NCBI GenBank assembly: GCA_021300195.1
Contig: JAJTIE010000026.1
Location: 1-41,244, forward strand
DNA: 41,244 nt
From: Bacteroidota bacterium
GTDB lineage: Bacteria; Bacteroidota; Bacteroidia; J057; JAJTIE01
Direction: 5' to 3'
Shown here: positions 16,668 through 25,430 of the stretch, piece by piece
How the letters are laid out: every line of letters starts with the position of its first letter
Numbering within the stretch: position 1 is the stretch's first letter
Made by a program: the position numbers and the translations under genes
The notes under the pieces: model-generated
The model's input: the letters and a program-made list of their open reading frames with translations, nothing else
Told to the model about the DNA's origin: nothing
Databases searched by the model: none

Positions 16668-17543
16668 CTACGAGTGGGGCTGTGGGTGCGTAGCCGCAAA
16701 CTGTGCCCGGTAGGCCAGGGGGGCTATGCCCAGGTGTTTGCGGAAGGCTTTGGCAAAGTGAGAGGTATCGTGGTAGGCCAGTTGGAAGGCAATTTCGCTT
16801 ATGGTCAGCGTCGTATAGGCCAGCAGGCGCCTGGCCTCGGTCAGGCGGCGCTGCTCTATGTGCCAGCGGGTAGGCTGGCCGCTTACAGCCACACAGCATC
16901 GGCTTAGGTGCTGGGTGCTCAGCCCCAGTTGGTCGGCGTAGTAGGTGGTGCCCACTTCGGCGGTGAAATGCTGCTCCAGTAGGCTGCGGAAGCGTTTGTA
17001 TGCGATTAGCTGGGGGGTGGCATAGGCCGCACCAGGCCGCGCTCGTTCAATCAGCAGCAGGATCACCTCCAGGTAGGCGCGTTGCAGGGCGGGCGCTGTT
17101 TCGGCCTCCAGGGCCTGTAGGAGCAGTAGCAGCCGTTGCCAGTCTGCCGTGCCAGGCACGAAGAGTGGCTCTGTGCTGGGGTTGTCCAGATAGCTCAGCC
17201 CCAGCAGCAGGTTGGTATCGCGCCGGCCACTTAGAAAAAACGCTTCGGTAAACATCAGTGTACCTCCCCGGAGGTGCTGCCACCACTCGAAGGCATGCAG
17301 CTGGCCGGGCGAGATAAAGAAGAGCGAGCCTGGCCCCAGCTGGTAGCGCCGCCCGTCTATAGCCTGCATGCTGTGCCCCTGCTCCACCCACAGGATCTCG
17401 TAAAAAGCATGGGTGTGCGGGTCTTCCACTTCGGGCTCGGCCATCTGCTCAAAGCGGGTGAGGGCAAAGGGAACATCGGCATGGGGCTGATGGACGAAGG
17501 GCCCTATGGGGTAGTGCGGAAAGTTTCGATACAGCTGGGGCAT
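16668..17543 (-). CDS. AraC-family transcriptional regulator
   Basis: 291 residues. The N-terminal half is a cupin-like sensing domain (HTHAFYEILWVEQGHSMQ, GPGSLFFISPGQLHAFEWW). The C-terminal 100 residues form the paired helix-turn-helix AraC domain, with YYADQLGLSTQHLSRCC and the signature ISEIAFQLAYHDTSHFAKAFRKHLG. It likely binds a small ligand and activates nearby genes. Candidates are the SDR just downstream and the divergent permease 104 bases away. Which of them it controls is not shown by the sequence. Confidence 0.92.
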   Translation of the reverse strand: MPQLYRNFPHYPIGPFVHQPHADVPFALTRFEQMAEPEVEDPHTHAFYEILWVEQGHSMQAIDGRRYQLGPGSLFFISPGQLHAFEWWQHLRGGTLMFTEAFFLSGRRDTNLLLGLSYLDNPSTEPLFVPGTADWQRLLLLLQALEAETAPALQRAYLEVILLLIERARPGAAYATPQLIAYKRFRSLLEQHFTAEVGTTYYADQLGLSTQHLSRCCVAVSGQPTRWHIEQRRLTEARRLLAYTTLTISEIAFQLAYHDTSHFAKAFRKHLGIAPLAYRAQFAATHPQPHS

Positions 17544-17647
17544 ATACTACACAACCTGCAAGCGGCACAGTTCAGGGCCGCATAGGCTCAAGATAAACAT
17601 AAACGGTGATGCAGGCTACTTGCCAAAACTTTGTGTAAACTAGGCGT

Positions 17648-19369
17648 ATGAAATGGACGCAAACCCTCCTACGTCGCAAAACCCTGGACCGCATTCTGGA
17701 GCAAGAGGCCACCCGGCCCGAGGGCGAGCGCATGCACCGGCGCATGACTGTGCGCGACCTTACGGCCTTTGGCCTTGCTGCCATCATTGGCTCGGGCATT
17801 TACAGCGCCATTGGCGAGGCCGTATTTCAGGGCGGGCCGGCCACCAGCCTGCTGTATGTATTCACCGCCCTGGCCTGTGGGTTGGCAGCCCTGTGCTATG
17901 CCGAGTTTGCCAGCCTCATCCCCATCAGCGGGTCGGCCTACACGTATAGCTATGCAGCCTTTGGCGAGCTGTTTGCCTGGATCATCGGCTGGGATTTGAT
18001 CATCGAATACGGGATTGGCAACATTGCGGTAGCCATCAGCTGGAGCGACTACTTCACCCAGCTGTGGAGCAGTGTACCCGGCCTGCACTGGCCTGCGTGG
18101 CTCGGCATGGATGCCCTGAGCGCCGCGAACGGACATGAAAAGGCCGAGGCGTTGCTTGCCGCGGGCCAGCCCCTGCCAGCCTACCTGGCCGAGGCCCGTG
18201 CGGCCTGGCAGCAGGCCCCTGTACTGCTGGGCCTGCCGCTTATACTGGACCTGCCTGCCCTGCTGATTGTGGCCCTGATAACCTACATTGCCTACATCGG
18301 CATCCGCGAGAGCAAGCGGGCCGGAAACCTGATGGTGGCCGTAAAGCTGCTGGTACTGCTGGTGGTGGTGGTGCTGGGAGCCTTCTTTATCGATACCCAA
18401 AACTGGCAACCCTTTGCCCCGCGTGGCTGGGCCGGGGTGATGGGGGGCGTGGCTGCCGTCTTCTTTGCCTACATCGGCTTCGATGCCATCAGCACCACAG
18501 CCGAGGAGGCCAAAAACCCCCAGCGAGACCTGCCACGGGCTACACTCTACAGCCTGGGCATCAGCACCCTACTCTACGTTCTGGTGGTGCTGGTACTCAC
18601 GGGCATGGTGCCCTTTACCGAGCTAAAGGTGGGCGATCCACTGGCCTACGTGTTCGAATACGTGGGCCTGGGGTGGATGAGCGGCATTATAGCGGTGAGC
18701 GCCGTTTTTGCCATTGCCAGTGTGCTGCTGGTTTTTCAGGTAGGGCAGCCGCGCATCTGGATGAGCATGAGCCGCGATGGTCTACTGCCCCCCCGCTTTG
18801 GACGACTACATCCCCGTTTTCGCACCCCGGGCTTCAGCACCATCATGACGGGGCTACTGGTGGGTCTTCCGCTCCTGTTTGTAAACCTGGAGGAGATGCT
18901 TAACCTCAGCTCCATTGGTACCCTCTTCGCCTTTGTGCTGGTGTGTGGTGGCATCCTGCGCCTGCACCAGGATGAGGCCTACCGCAAGCATCCAAACCGC
19001 CGCTTCCGGCTGCCTTATATATCGGCCCGGGCACCCATGCCCCTGCTGTACATGGTTGGCTGGTATGTGGTGGCCCTACAGGCCCCCCAGGCCATCGAGC
19101 ATTTCTTTGCCCCCACCAGCCTGTACGAGATGCTGCCCACCTACCTGTTTGTACTGGTAGTAACCGGGCTTACGGTCTGGGCTTTCCTCCGTAGCCTGAG
19201 CCTGATCCCCCTGCTGGGCCTGATATGCTGCCTGTACCTGATGAGCCAGCTGCATGTGAGCAACTGGCTGCGCTTCCTCCTCTGGCTGGCAGTGGGGCTG
19301 GTTATCTACTTCGGCTACGGCCGCAGGCACAGCCGGCTGAATGCGGCTACTACGCCGCCTGCTGCCTAG
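17648..19369 (+). CDS. APC-family amino acid permease
   Basis: 573 residues, with about 12-14 transmembrane helices. The APC signature is clear: GLAAIIGSGIYSAIGEA in the first helix, AEFASLIPISGSAYTYSYAAFGE, and FFAYIGFDAISTTAEEAKNP, typical of cationic amino-acid transporter (CAT/YfnA-like) members. It imports or exchanges amino acids or polyamines across the inner membrane; the substrate is not determinable here. The ATG at 17648 is followed by a cytoplasmic basic N-terminus. It is divergent from the AraC gene, and its last four bases overlap the end of the convergent Cys-rich gene. Confidence 0.92.
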   Translation: MKWTQTLLRRKTLDRILEQEATRPEGERMHRRMTVRDLTAFGLAAIIGSGIYSAIGEAVFQGGPATSLLYVFTALACGLAALCYAEFASLIPISGSAYTYSYAAFGELFAWIIGWDLIIEYGIGNIAVAISWSDYFTQLWSSVPGLHWPAWLGMDALSAANGHEKAEALLAAGQPLPAYLAEARAAWQQAPVLLGLPLILDLPALLIVALITYIAYIGIRESKRAGNLMVAVKLLVLLVVVVLGAFFIDTQNWQPFAPRGWAGVMGGVAAVFFAYIGFDAISTTAEEAKNPQRDLPRATLYSLGISTLLYVLVVLVLTGMVPFTELKVGDPLAYVFEYVGLGWMSGIIAVSAVFAIASVLLVFQVGQPRIWMSMSRDGLLPPRFGRLHPRFRTPGFSTIMTGLLVGLPLLFVNLEEMLNLSSIGTLFAFVLVCGGILRLHQDEAYRKHPNRRFRLPYISARAPMPLLYMVGWYVVALQAPQAIEHFFAPTSLYEMLPTYLFVLVVTGLTVWAFLRSLSLIPLLGLICCLYLMSQLHVSNWLRFLLWLAVGLVIYFGYGRRHSRLNAATTPPAA

Positions 19370-19683
19370 TGTGCGTGCTGCCCCTGCTGCGGGCTGGGGC
19401 TGTGTGTGCCGTGGGCACCCTGTTCTTGTGTGGGGTGGTTGCTCCTGCAGCATGCCTGCTTTTTGCCCACTCCCCTGCAGCATGCCTGTTTCTGGCAGCT
19501 ACCCTGGTGGCACTTCTTCATCTGGCACATGCCTGCCTGGCACAGGGCGCAGGTGCCGGCCGCGCAGGCCGTGTGGGTAGGGCAGGGGCAGTAGTTGGCT
19601 TTGCTGCCGCTACGTGCCACCATCAGGGCTATAAAAAAGGCCAAAACAAGCACCGTAGTGCCCACCAGTAGGTTCTGTTTCAT
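19366..19683 (-). CDS. Small membrane-anchored Cys/His-rich protein
   Basis: 105 residues. One N-terminal transmembrane or signal-anchor helix (LLVGTTVLVLAFFIALMVA) is followed by a cysteine-dense stretch with 12 Cys in about 50 residues (CPCP, CALCQ, CQMKKC) and a repeated KQACCR. The C-terminal tail is His-rich (THSP, QHAH). This pattern suggests binding of soft metals or redox chemistry in the periplasm, but I recognise no named family. The gene overlaps the 3' end of the permease by four bases and is divergent from the RND adaptor gene, sharing a 146-base upstream region. A TATCTTTG element lies six bases before the ATG. Cys and His codon choice looks like its neighbours. A chance antisense frame is unlikely, given the start, anchor and promoter. 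Confidence 0.7.
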   Translation of the reverse strand: MKQNLLVGTTVLVLAFFIALMVARSGSKANYCPCPTHTACAAGTCALCQAGMCQMKKCHQGSCQKQACCRGVGKKQACCRSNHPTQEQGAHGTHSPSPQQGQHAH

Positions 19684-19688
19684 CGCAC

Positions 19689-19696
19689 AAAGATAG
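19689..19696 (-). promoter_or_regulatory. TAnnTTTG -7 element before the Cys/His-rich gene
   Basis: On the minus strand, TATCTTTG ends six bases before the ATG (19683). It matches the Bacteroidota -7 consensus exactly; no TTG is seen at the right distance upstream. If used, the mRNA would have almost no leader. Confidence 0.45.
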
Positions 19697-19829
19697 GGCT
19701 TGTACTTTTTCTGAAAAAAAGTAGATCGGCGGGCACCAAACAGAATGGAAACGCGTTCGGCTTGGAAACTATGAATGTCTTGAAAGTTTCCTCGTTCCTA
19801 TTCTTCCCTACGTTTATTTCTGTCGTACT

Positions 19830-20888
19830 ATGAAAAAGTGGCTCCGTATCTCCCTCCTGATTGTTGCGCTAGTAGGCGCATCCATCCTGATCTACGCCCG
19901 CCTGGAGAGTAATAAGGCCGAAATGGAGGCCGAGGCTCGGATAGAGGTATTGGAAAAGATACCGGTAAAGATGGCCCGGGTGACCGAAGAGAAAATGAGT
20001 AACACCCTGCAGCTGGTGGGCACGGTGGAGGCCAACCGCACCGTACGCATAAGCAGTGAAGCCACAGGCAAAGTGGAGCGTATCTTCTTTGACGAAGGCA
20101 CCTATGTGGCCGTAGGCACCCCCCTGCTAAAGCTGAATGATGAGCAGATACGTGCTAACCTGGTGGCTGCCAAGGCAAACTATGAGAAGGCCCGCAAGGA
20201 CTGGGAGCGCTTTGAGGCCCTGGCCAAAGAGAATGTGGCTACCGGCCAGCAGCTGGATAATGCCCGGCTGATGCTGGCAACGGCCCAAAGCCAGTATGAG
20301 ATAGCCCAAAAGCAGCAAAAGGACACAGAAATATACAGCCCTACCTATGGGGTGGTAACCCAGCAGCTGATTGAGCAGGGCGAGCTAGCCAACCCCGGTA
20401 GCCCGGTGGCCGAAATTACGGACATCAGCAGGCTGAAGGTAAAGGTGCGTGTGGGCGAGCAGGAGGCCTTCCGCCTAAAAATGGGAGAATCGGTAGCCAT
20501 CACCACCGAGGTGTTTCCGGGCACTACCTTTCGGGGTTCTATCACCTACATCGGGGTGCAGGCAGACAAGGCCCACACCTACCCGATAGAAGTAAGCCTG
20601 GTGAACAACCCGCAACGGCAGCTAAAGGCAGGTATGTTTGCCAAAGTGAACTTCACCCAGCAGCAGAAAGAAACCAGCGCGGTTATACCACGCGAGGCCC
20701 TGGCTGGCAGTGTAAAGGACCCCTATGTGTATGTGATAGAGGGCGGAGTGGCCAGGAAGCGGCCCATACAGCTGGGCCTGCAGCAGGAGGACCGGCTGGA
20801 GGTACTCAGCGGCCTGAAACCGGGCGAGCAGGTAGTAACAGCCGGGCAGTATGGACTGACCGATGGCGCCCAGATAAGCATTCAGTAA
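19830..20888 (+). CDS. RND efflux periplasmic adaptor (membrane fusion protein)
   Basis: 352 residues with an N-terminal membrane anchor (ISLLIVALVGASILIYA). The typical adaptor layout is visible: a barrel-sandwich/lipoyl-like half motif (VRISSEATGKVERIFFDEGTYV), a helical hairpin (about 95-155, coiled coil), the second lipoyl half (IYSPTYGVVTQQLIEQGELANPG), a beta-barrel and a C-terminal VSGLKPGEQVVTAGQYGL. It links the inner-membrane pump to an outer-membrane channel. The pump gene follows after 31 bases on the same strand. No TolC-type gene is nearby, so the channel is shared from elsewhere. Confidence 0.93.
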   Translation: MKKWLRISLLIVALVGASILIYARLESNKAEMEAEARIEVLEKIPVKMARVTEEKMSNTLQLVGTVEANRTVRISSEATGKVERIFFDEGTYVAVGTPLLKLNDEQIRANLVAAKANYEKARKDWERFEALAKENVATGQQLDNARLMLATAQSQYEIAQKQQKDTEIYSPTYGVVTQQLIEQGELANPGSPVAEITDISRLKVKVRVGEQEAFRLKMGESVAITTEVFPGTTFRGSITYIGVQADKAHTYPIEVSLVNNPQRQLKAGMFAKVNFTQQQKETSAVIPREALAGSVKDPYVYVIEGGVARKRPIQLGLQQEDRLEVLSGLKPGEQVVTAGQYGLTDGAQISIQ

Positions 20889-20919
20889 GGCATCTGTTAC
20901 CCATTTATCATCAAGAGAC

Positions 20920-23900
20920 ATGTCGTTTACCGAACTCGTTGTAAAAAGGCCCACCCTCGTGGTGGTCATCTTCACGGTGCTGGGCATACTGGGTTTCTTT
21001 GGCTACCGCCTATTGAAGTATGAGCTGCTGCCCGATGTGTCCTTTCCGGCCATTTCGGTGGTAACTGTATATCCGGGTGCCAGCCCGAGTGAGGTGGAGA
21101 ACAACCTGACCCGGAAGATAGAAGATGCTACCTCCACCATCTCCGACCTCAACTTCGTAAAAAGCCAGAGCCTCCAGGGCTTCAGCTTTGTGCAGCTGGA
21201 GTTTGACTACACGGCAGACATAGACGTGGTTACCCAGGACGTGCAGCGAAAGATAAATGAAATAAAGGACCAACTGCCCGACCAGGCCGAGGAACCCCTG
21301 GTGATCAAGTTTGCCTTCAACGAGATGCCCATCCTGCGCCTGGGCGTATCCCAGGGGGTGTATGACAGTAGTAAGGTTGCCGGAAAGGCGCGTAAAACGC
21401 TGACGGATAAAGAACTGTACCAACTGGTAAAGGACCAGATAGCCCCACAACTGAACAAAATATCCGGTACGGGCCAGATTACCCTCATAGGGGGAGATGA
21501 GCGCGAGATACGCGTAAATGTGGATACCGACAAGCTAAAGGCCTATGGCCTAAGCCTGGCAAATGTGGTACAAACCCTACAGACCGGAAACCTGGACTTC
21601 CCCACCGGGGATGTAAAGACCCGGGATAACCAGCTGGTAGTGCGGGTGGCTGGCAAGGAGCCCCAGGTAAGCCGGCTGGGCGACCTGCGTGTGGTAACCC
21701 CCCCGGGCTATGCGGGCGAGGTGTATGTGCGAGACCTGGCCGAGGTGGTAGATGGAACCCGCGACTACCAGAACATTAACCGCATCAATGGCCTGAACAG
21801 CATAGGGATGCAAATACAGAAGCAGAGTGATGCCAATGCAGTGGAAACGGCCAAAATGCTGCGCCAGGAAATGGCCCGGCTGGAGACCGAGTATGCCCAA
21901 ATCGGCCTGAAGTTTGACATTGCCCAGGATGGAACCGAGTTTACCATAGAGGCCGCAGATGCCGTGGAGCACGACCTGATGATGGCCATCCTGCTCGTAG
22001 CGCTGGTCATGTTCCTCTTTCTGCACAGCATCCGAGACAGCTTTATTGTCATGGTTTCGCTACCCAGCTCCATCATCTCGGTCTTCCTTGTCATGTATGT
22101 GCTGGACTTTAGCCTGAACCTGATGACCCTGCTGGCCCTCAGCCTGGTGGTAGGCATCCTGGTGGATGACAGCATTGTGGTGCTGGAGAACATACACCGC
22201 CACATGGAGATGGGCAAGACCCGCCGCAGGGCAGCCGTGGATGGCCGAAACGAGATCGGTTTTACGGCCATGAGCATTACCCTGGTAGACGTGGTGGTCT
22301 TCTTGCCACTGGCCCTGGTGGGGGGCATGATTGGCAACATTATGCGCGAGTTTTCCATCGTGGTGGTATTCAGTACCCTGATGTCGCTCTTTGTGTCGTT
22401 TACCGTAACACCTGTGCTGGCCAGCCGCTTTTCCAAGGCCCCCAACCTGCAAGGGCCGGGCTTGATGAATGCCTTTGGCCGGTGGTTTGAGGCACAGTTT
22501 GGCCGGCTGGTCGATCTGTACGACCGCTTCCTGCGCCTCAGCCTGCGCCGAAAGCGCTATGTAGTGCTGGTGGCCTCTGCCCTGTTCTTCCTCAGCTTTT
22601 TTATTGCAGGCCGCTATATTGGTTTCGAGTTTATCAAGCAGGCCGACCGGGGCCAGTTCTCCCTGCTGGTAGAGCTGCCCAATGGCACCCCCCTGGCCCG
22701 CACCAACCTGCTGAGCCAGCAGGTAGAGCAGGCCCTGCTACGAGATAGCTTGGTAACCAAAGTGATCGCAAAGGTGGGCGCCAGCGACGAGGGCTTCGAC
22801 TTCCTGCAGGGCACCAGCTACTACGTGGATATGACCGTGCAGCTGGTAGACCAGGATAAGCGAAAAGATAAAACCCTGAAGGTAAGCCAGCGCCTGAAAA
22901 ATGAGCTGGCGCGGCAGTACCCGGGGGTGGACTTCAAGGTACGCCAGATTGGCATATTCGGCACCGCAGATGAGGATCCGGTGCAGTACATCGTATCCGG
23001 TGCCAATCGCGACTCCGTTGCTGCCTTTGCCAACCGATTGGCCGAGATGGTGCGCAAGAGCCGTGGTGCCGTAGACGTGGATATCAGCACGAAGCGCGGC
23101 AGCCCCGAGCTGAATGTGGATGTAGACAAGCAGAAGATGTCAGAGCTGGGCATCACCACCGCCGATGTAGGCACGGTGCTGCAAACAGCCCTCACCGGTT
23201 TTGATGAAGTGAAGTTTCGTGATAGAGACACGGAATACGACATCCGGGTGATGGTGGATGCCTTCGACCGGCAGAGCGAGGAAGACCTGGGCAACCTAAC
23301 GGTACTATCTGCCACCGGCGAGGCCGTGAAACTGAAAGATATAGCCCGCATCAGCCGCACCGAGGGTCCAGCCAAGCTGGAGCGCTATGGCCGGATCCCC
23401 TCTGTAACGGTCAAGAGCCAGGTAATGGGGGTAACCGAGGGGGATGTGGACACACAGGTGCGGGCCCAGCTGGCCGAAGCTGGCGGCGTGCCCCCCGGCA
23501 TCAAACTAGATGTGTATGGCAACCTGAAAAATGGGGCCGATGCCGGCAGCAGCATGGGCCTGGCCCTGCTGGTGGGCATCACCTTTATGTACCTGATTAT
23601 GGTGGCACTGTACAACAGCTATTTCACACCCTTTGTCGTCATGTTCAGCCTGCCACTGGCCCTCATTGGTGCCTTCCTGGCTGTGGGCCTGGCCAAGGAT
23701 AGCCTGAGTATCTTCACCATGCTGGGCCTCATCATGCTGATGGGCCTGGTGGCCAAAAATGCCATTCTACTGGTAGATTTTGCCAACGCCGGAATTGAAA
23801 AAGGTATGAGTGTGCTGGATGCCCTGGTAGAGGCAGGCCGCGAGCGCCTGCGGCCCATCTTTATGACCACCTTTGCCATGGTGTTTGGCATGCTGCCCAT

Positions 23901-24123
23901 AGCCCTGGCGGCCGGGGCCGGGGCCGAATGGAAGCGCGGGCTGGCCTGGGCGCTTATCGGCGGGCTTACCAGCTCCATGTTCCTCACCCTCATTGTAGTG
24001 CCCGTGGTGTACAAGATCCTGCATGGCTGGCGCGAGTTCTTCCGCCGAAAGCTGGGCCGAAGTACCCCCCATACGGAGGAAGAAGATGTAGAGCAAGCTG
24101 TAGAGGCTGCCCTCCCTTCCTAA
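20920..24123 (+). CDS. RND (AcrB/HAE1-type) efflux pump
   Basis: 1067 residues, normal for the HAE1 branch. Twelve transmembrane helices and two large periplasmic loops are visible by hydrophobicity. The proton-relay Asp pair in helix 4 is present (GILVDDSIVVLENI, D416-D417). The second half carries FTMLGLIMLMGLVAKNAILLVDFAN and the ending typical of the family (SSMFLTLIVVPVVYKIL). The pump expels hydrophobic drugs, bile-salt-like compounds or other amphiphiles, driven by protons. The DD pair argues against the heavy-metal (HME) branch. It forms a two-gene unit with the adaptor and ends before an intrinsic terminator. Confidence 0.94.
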   Translation: MSFTELVVKRPTLVVVIFTVLGILGFFGYRLLKYELLPDVSFPAISVVTVYPGASPSEVENNLTRKIEDATSTISDLNFVKSQSLQGFSFVQLEFDYTADIDVVTQDVQRKINEIKDQLPDQAEEPLVIKFAFNEMPILRLGVSQGVYDSSKVAGKARKTLTDKELYQLVKDQIAPQLNKISGTGQITLIGGDEREIRVNVDTDKLKAYGLSLANVVQTLQTGNLDFPTGDVKTRDNQLVVRVAGKEPQVSRLGDLRVVTPPGYAGEVYVRDLAEVVDGTRDYQNINRINGLNSIGMQIQKQSDANAVETAKMLRQEMARLETEYAQIGLKFDIAQDGTEFTIEAADAVEHDLMMAILLVALVMFLFLHSIRDSFIVMVSLPSSIISVFLVMYVLDFSLNLMTLLALSLVVGILVDDSIVVLENIHRHMEMGKTRRRAAVDGRNEIGFTAMSITLVDVVVFLPLALVGGMIGNIMREFSIVVVFSTLMSLFVSFTVTPVLASRFSKAPNLQGPGLMNAFGRWFEAQFGRLVDLYDRFLRLSLRRKRYVVLVASALFFLSFFIAGRYIGFEFIKQADRGQFSLLVELPNGTPLARTNLLSQQVEQALLRDSLVTKVIAKVGASDEGFDFLQGTSYYVDMTVQLVDQDKRKDKTLKVSQRLKNELARQYPGVDFKVRQIGIFGTADEDPVQYIVSGANRDSVAAFANRLAEMVRKSRGAVDVDISTKRGSPELNVDVDKQKMSELGITTADVGTVLQTALTGFDEVKFRDRDTEYDIRVMVDAFDRQSEEDLGNLTVLSATGEAVKLKDIARISRTEGPAKLERYGRIPSVTVKSQVMGVTEGDVDTQVRAQLAEAGGVPPGIKLDVYGNLKNGADAGSSMGLALLVGITFMYLIMVALYNSYFTPFVVMFSLPLALIGAFLAVGLAKDSLSIFTMLGLIMLMGLVAKNAILLVDFANAGIEKGMSVLDALVEAGRERLRPIFMTTFAMVFGMLPIALAAGAGAEWKRGLAWALIGGLTSSMFLTLIVVPVVYKILHGWREFFRRKLGRSTPHTEEEDVEQAVEAALPS

Positions 24124-24154
24124 TCGCGTATTGCGCGTATACCCAATACAATAC

Positions 24155-24184
24155 AAGTGCCCACTTCGGTGGGCTTCTTGTTTT
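24155..24184 (+). terminator. Rho-independent terminator of the RND operon
   Basis: GCCCAC (24159-24164), tetraloop TTCG, GTGGGC (24169-24174), extended by flanking CAAG/CTTG pairs, then a T-rich run (TTCTTGTTTT). It lies 35 bases after the pump stop codon and before the convergent GT-C-like gene. The UUCG loop makes it very stable. Confidence 0.85.
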
Positions 24185-24238
24185 ACGTGTGCATAAGGGT
24201 GTATGGGGATGGATAGATACCAGCCAGTTTAGCCCGTG

Positions 24239-25399
24239 CTAGCCGCCCACAGCCCGCCCTAGCCTGGGCCCCAGGGCCAGGTAGAGTAGCAGGGGCAGTA
24301 GCATCAGGTAGTAGCCGGTAAGGGCGGCCAGCAGGGCAAAGGGGAGCGGAACAAGCAGAAGCAGCGCCCAGAACAAGCGCGGTGCCCGCATGCCCCGCCA
24401 CACGGCCAATACCCACAGGGGCCCCACACTACACAGAATAGCTATCCATTTCCAGAACGGCTCGTACAGGGGTAGCCAGAACAGTAGGTAGCTGTGCAGC
24501 GTACGCGCCAGGTAGTGGCCCGGGCGTGCCCGTACGTCTGCCCGGGCTAGGGCTAGTAGGGTGTCTTCCTCGGCCAGGGTAGCTGTGCCATAGTATACCT
24601 GGTGCAGTGGCTGGCCAGTGGCCTGGGTATACACCCGGTGCTCCAGGTCTGTGGGGCCATATAGTGCGCTCTCCCCTTTCCAATACTGGATGCCTGCGCC
24701 GGTGGCCACGGGTATGAAGCGGTGGAACACCCAGGCATTTCTCAGGGTCCAGGGTAGCAGGCAGGCCGTGCACAGCAGCAGTACACACAGGCTGGCCCGC
24801 CAGCGGGGCAGCAGGCCCAGGGCCACCAGTGGGGCGGCCACCAGCAGGGTAGCATGGGTGAGGGCTAGCAGCCCACACAGCAGGCCCAGTAGCACCGCCC
24901 CCCTCCTCTTCGGCTGTTTGCAGTACACCACCCAGGCCCAGATGAGCAGGCAGAGCAGGGCCGTGGCCAGGGGCACAAAGGTGCTGGCCCGCACAGCCGC
25001 CAGCAGCAGGGGGTGCAGGGCAAAGGCCCAGCCCAGCCAGCGGATCTGCCTGCGGGTACTGCCCGCTGTGCGGGCAGCCTGGCACAGTGCCCACAGCCCC
25101 AGCACGTGCAGGCCGGTAGTAAGCAGTAGCCACCAGCCATACCAGTGCTGCGCGTCCCAGCTGGCCAGCAGCATAAGCAGGCTGGGCAGGGGTGGCCGGT
25201 TGTGCACGGCAGGTCCGGTGGGGGTGTAGGCCCATCGGCCCGCCTCCCAGACGGTGCGAGACAGCTGCAGGTAGCCGTCGGTACCGGCATAGGGCCGGTG
25301 TATGCCCGCCAGCGGCACCACCTCCCAGGGGGTGGCAGCCCAGTATAGCAGGCCCAGGGCCAGCCGCAGGGCCAGGGCGGAGAGCAGCAGCGTGCGCAT
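24239..25399 (-). CDS. Polytopic GT-C-like glycosyltransferase-family membrane protein
   Basis: 386 residues, mostly hydrophobic, with about 9-11 transmembrane helices. The first periplasmic loop carries YAGTDGYLQLSRTVWEAGRW and HNRPPLPSLLM, the Asp-containing pattern of ArnT/PMT-like (GT83/GT39) enzymes that move sugars from polyprenyl-phosphate carriers. A second loop near 225-290 (GAGIQYWKGESALYGPTDLEH) resembles the same group. This family call is based on pattern only. The gene stands alone on the minus strand and converges on the RND operon. A TATCTTTA element lies 4-11 bases before the ATG. Confidence 0.7.
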   Translation of the reverse strand: MRTLLLSALALRLALGLLYWAATPWEVVPLAGIHRPYAGTDGYLQLSRTVWEAGRWAYTPTGPAVHNRPPLPSLLMLLASWDAQHWYGWWLLLTTGLHVLGLWALCQAARTAGSTRRQIRWLGWAFALHPLLLAAVRASTFVPLATALLCLLIWAWVVYCKQPKRRGAVLLGLLCGLLALTHATLLVAAPLVALGLLPRWRASLCVLLLCTACLLPWTLRNAWVFHRFIPVATGAGIQYWKGESALYGPTDLEHRVYTQATGQPLHQVYYGTATLAEEDTLLALARADVRARPGHYLARTLHSYLLFWLPLYEPFWKWIAILCSVGPLWVLAVWRGMRAPRLFWALLLLVPLPFALLAALTGYYLMLLPLLLYLALGPRLGRAVGG

Positions 25400-25430
25400 C
25401 TGCTAAAGATACAGTTTCGGACCGCAGCTG

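Noticed and set aside
17669-18409. Minus-strand open frame within the permease gene
   Set aside because: Antisense shadow of a clear APC permease.
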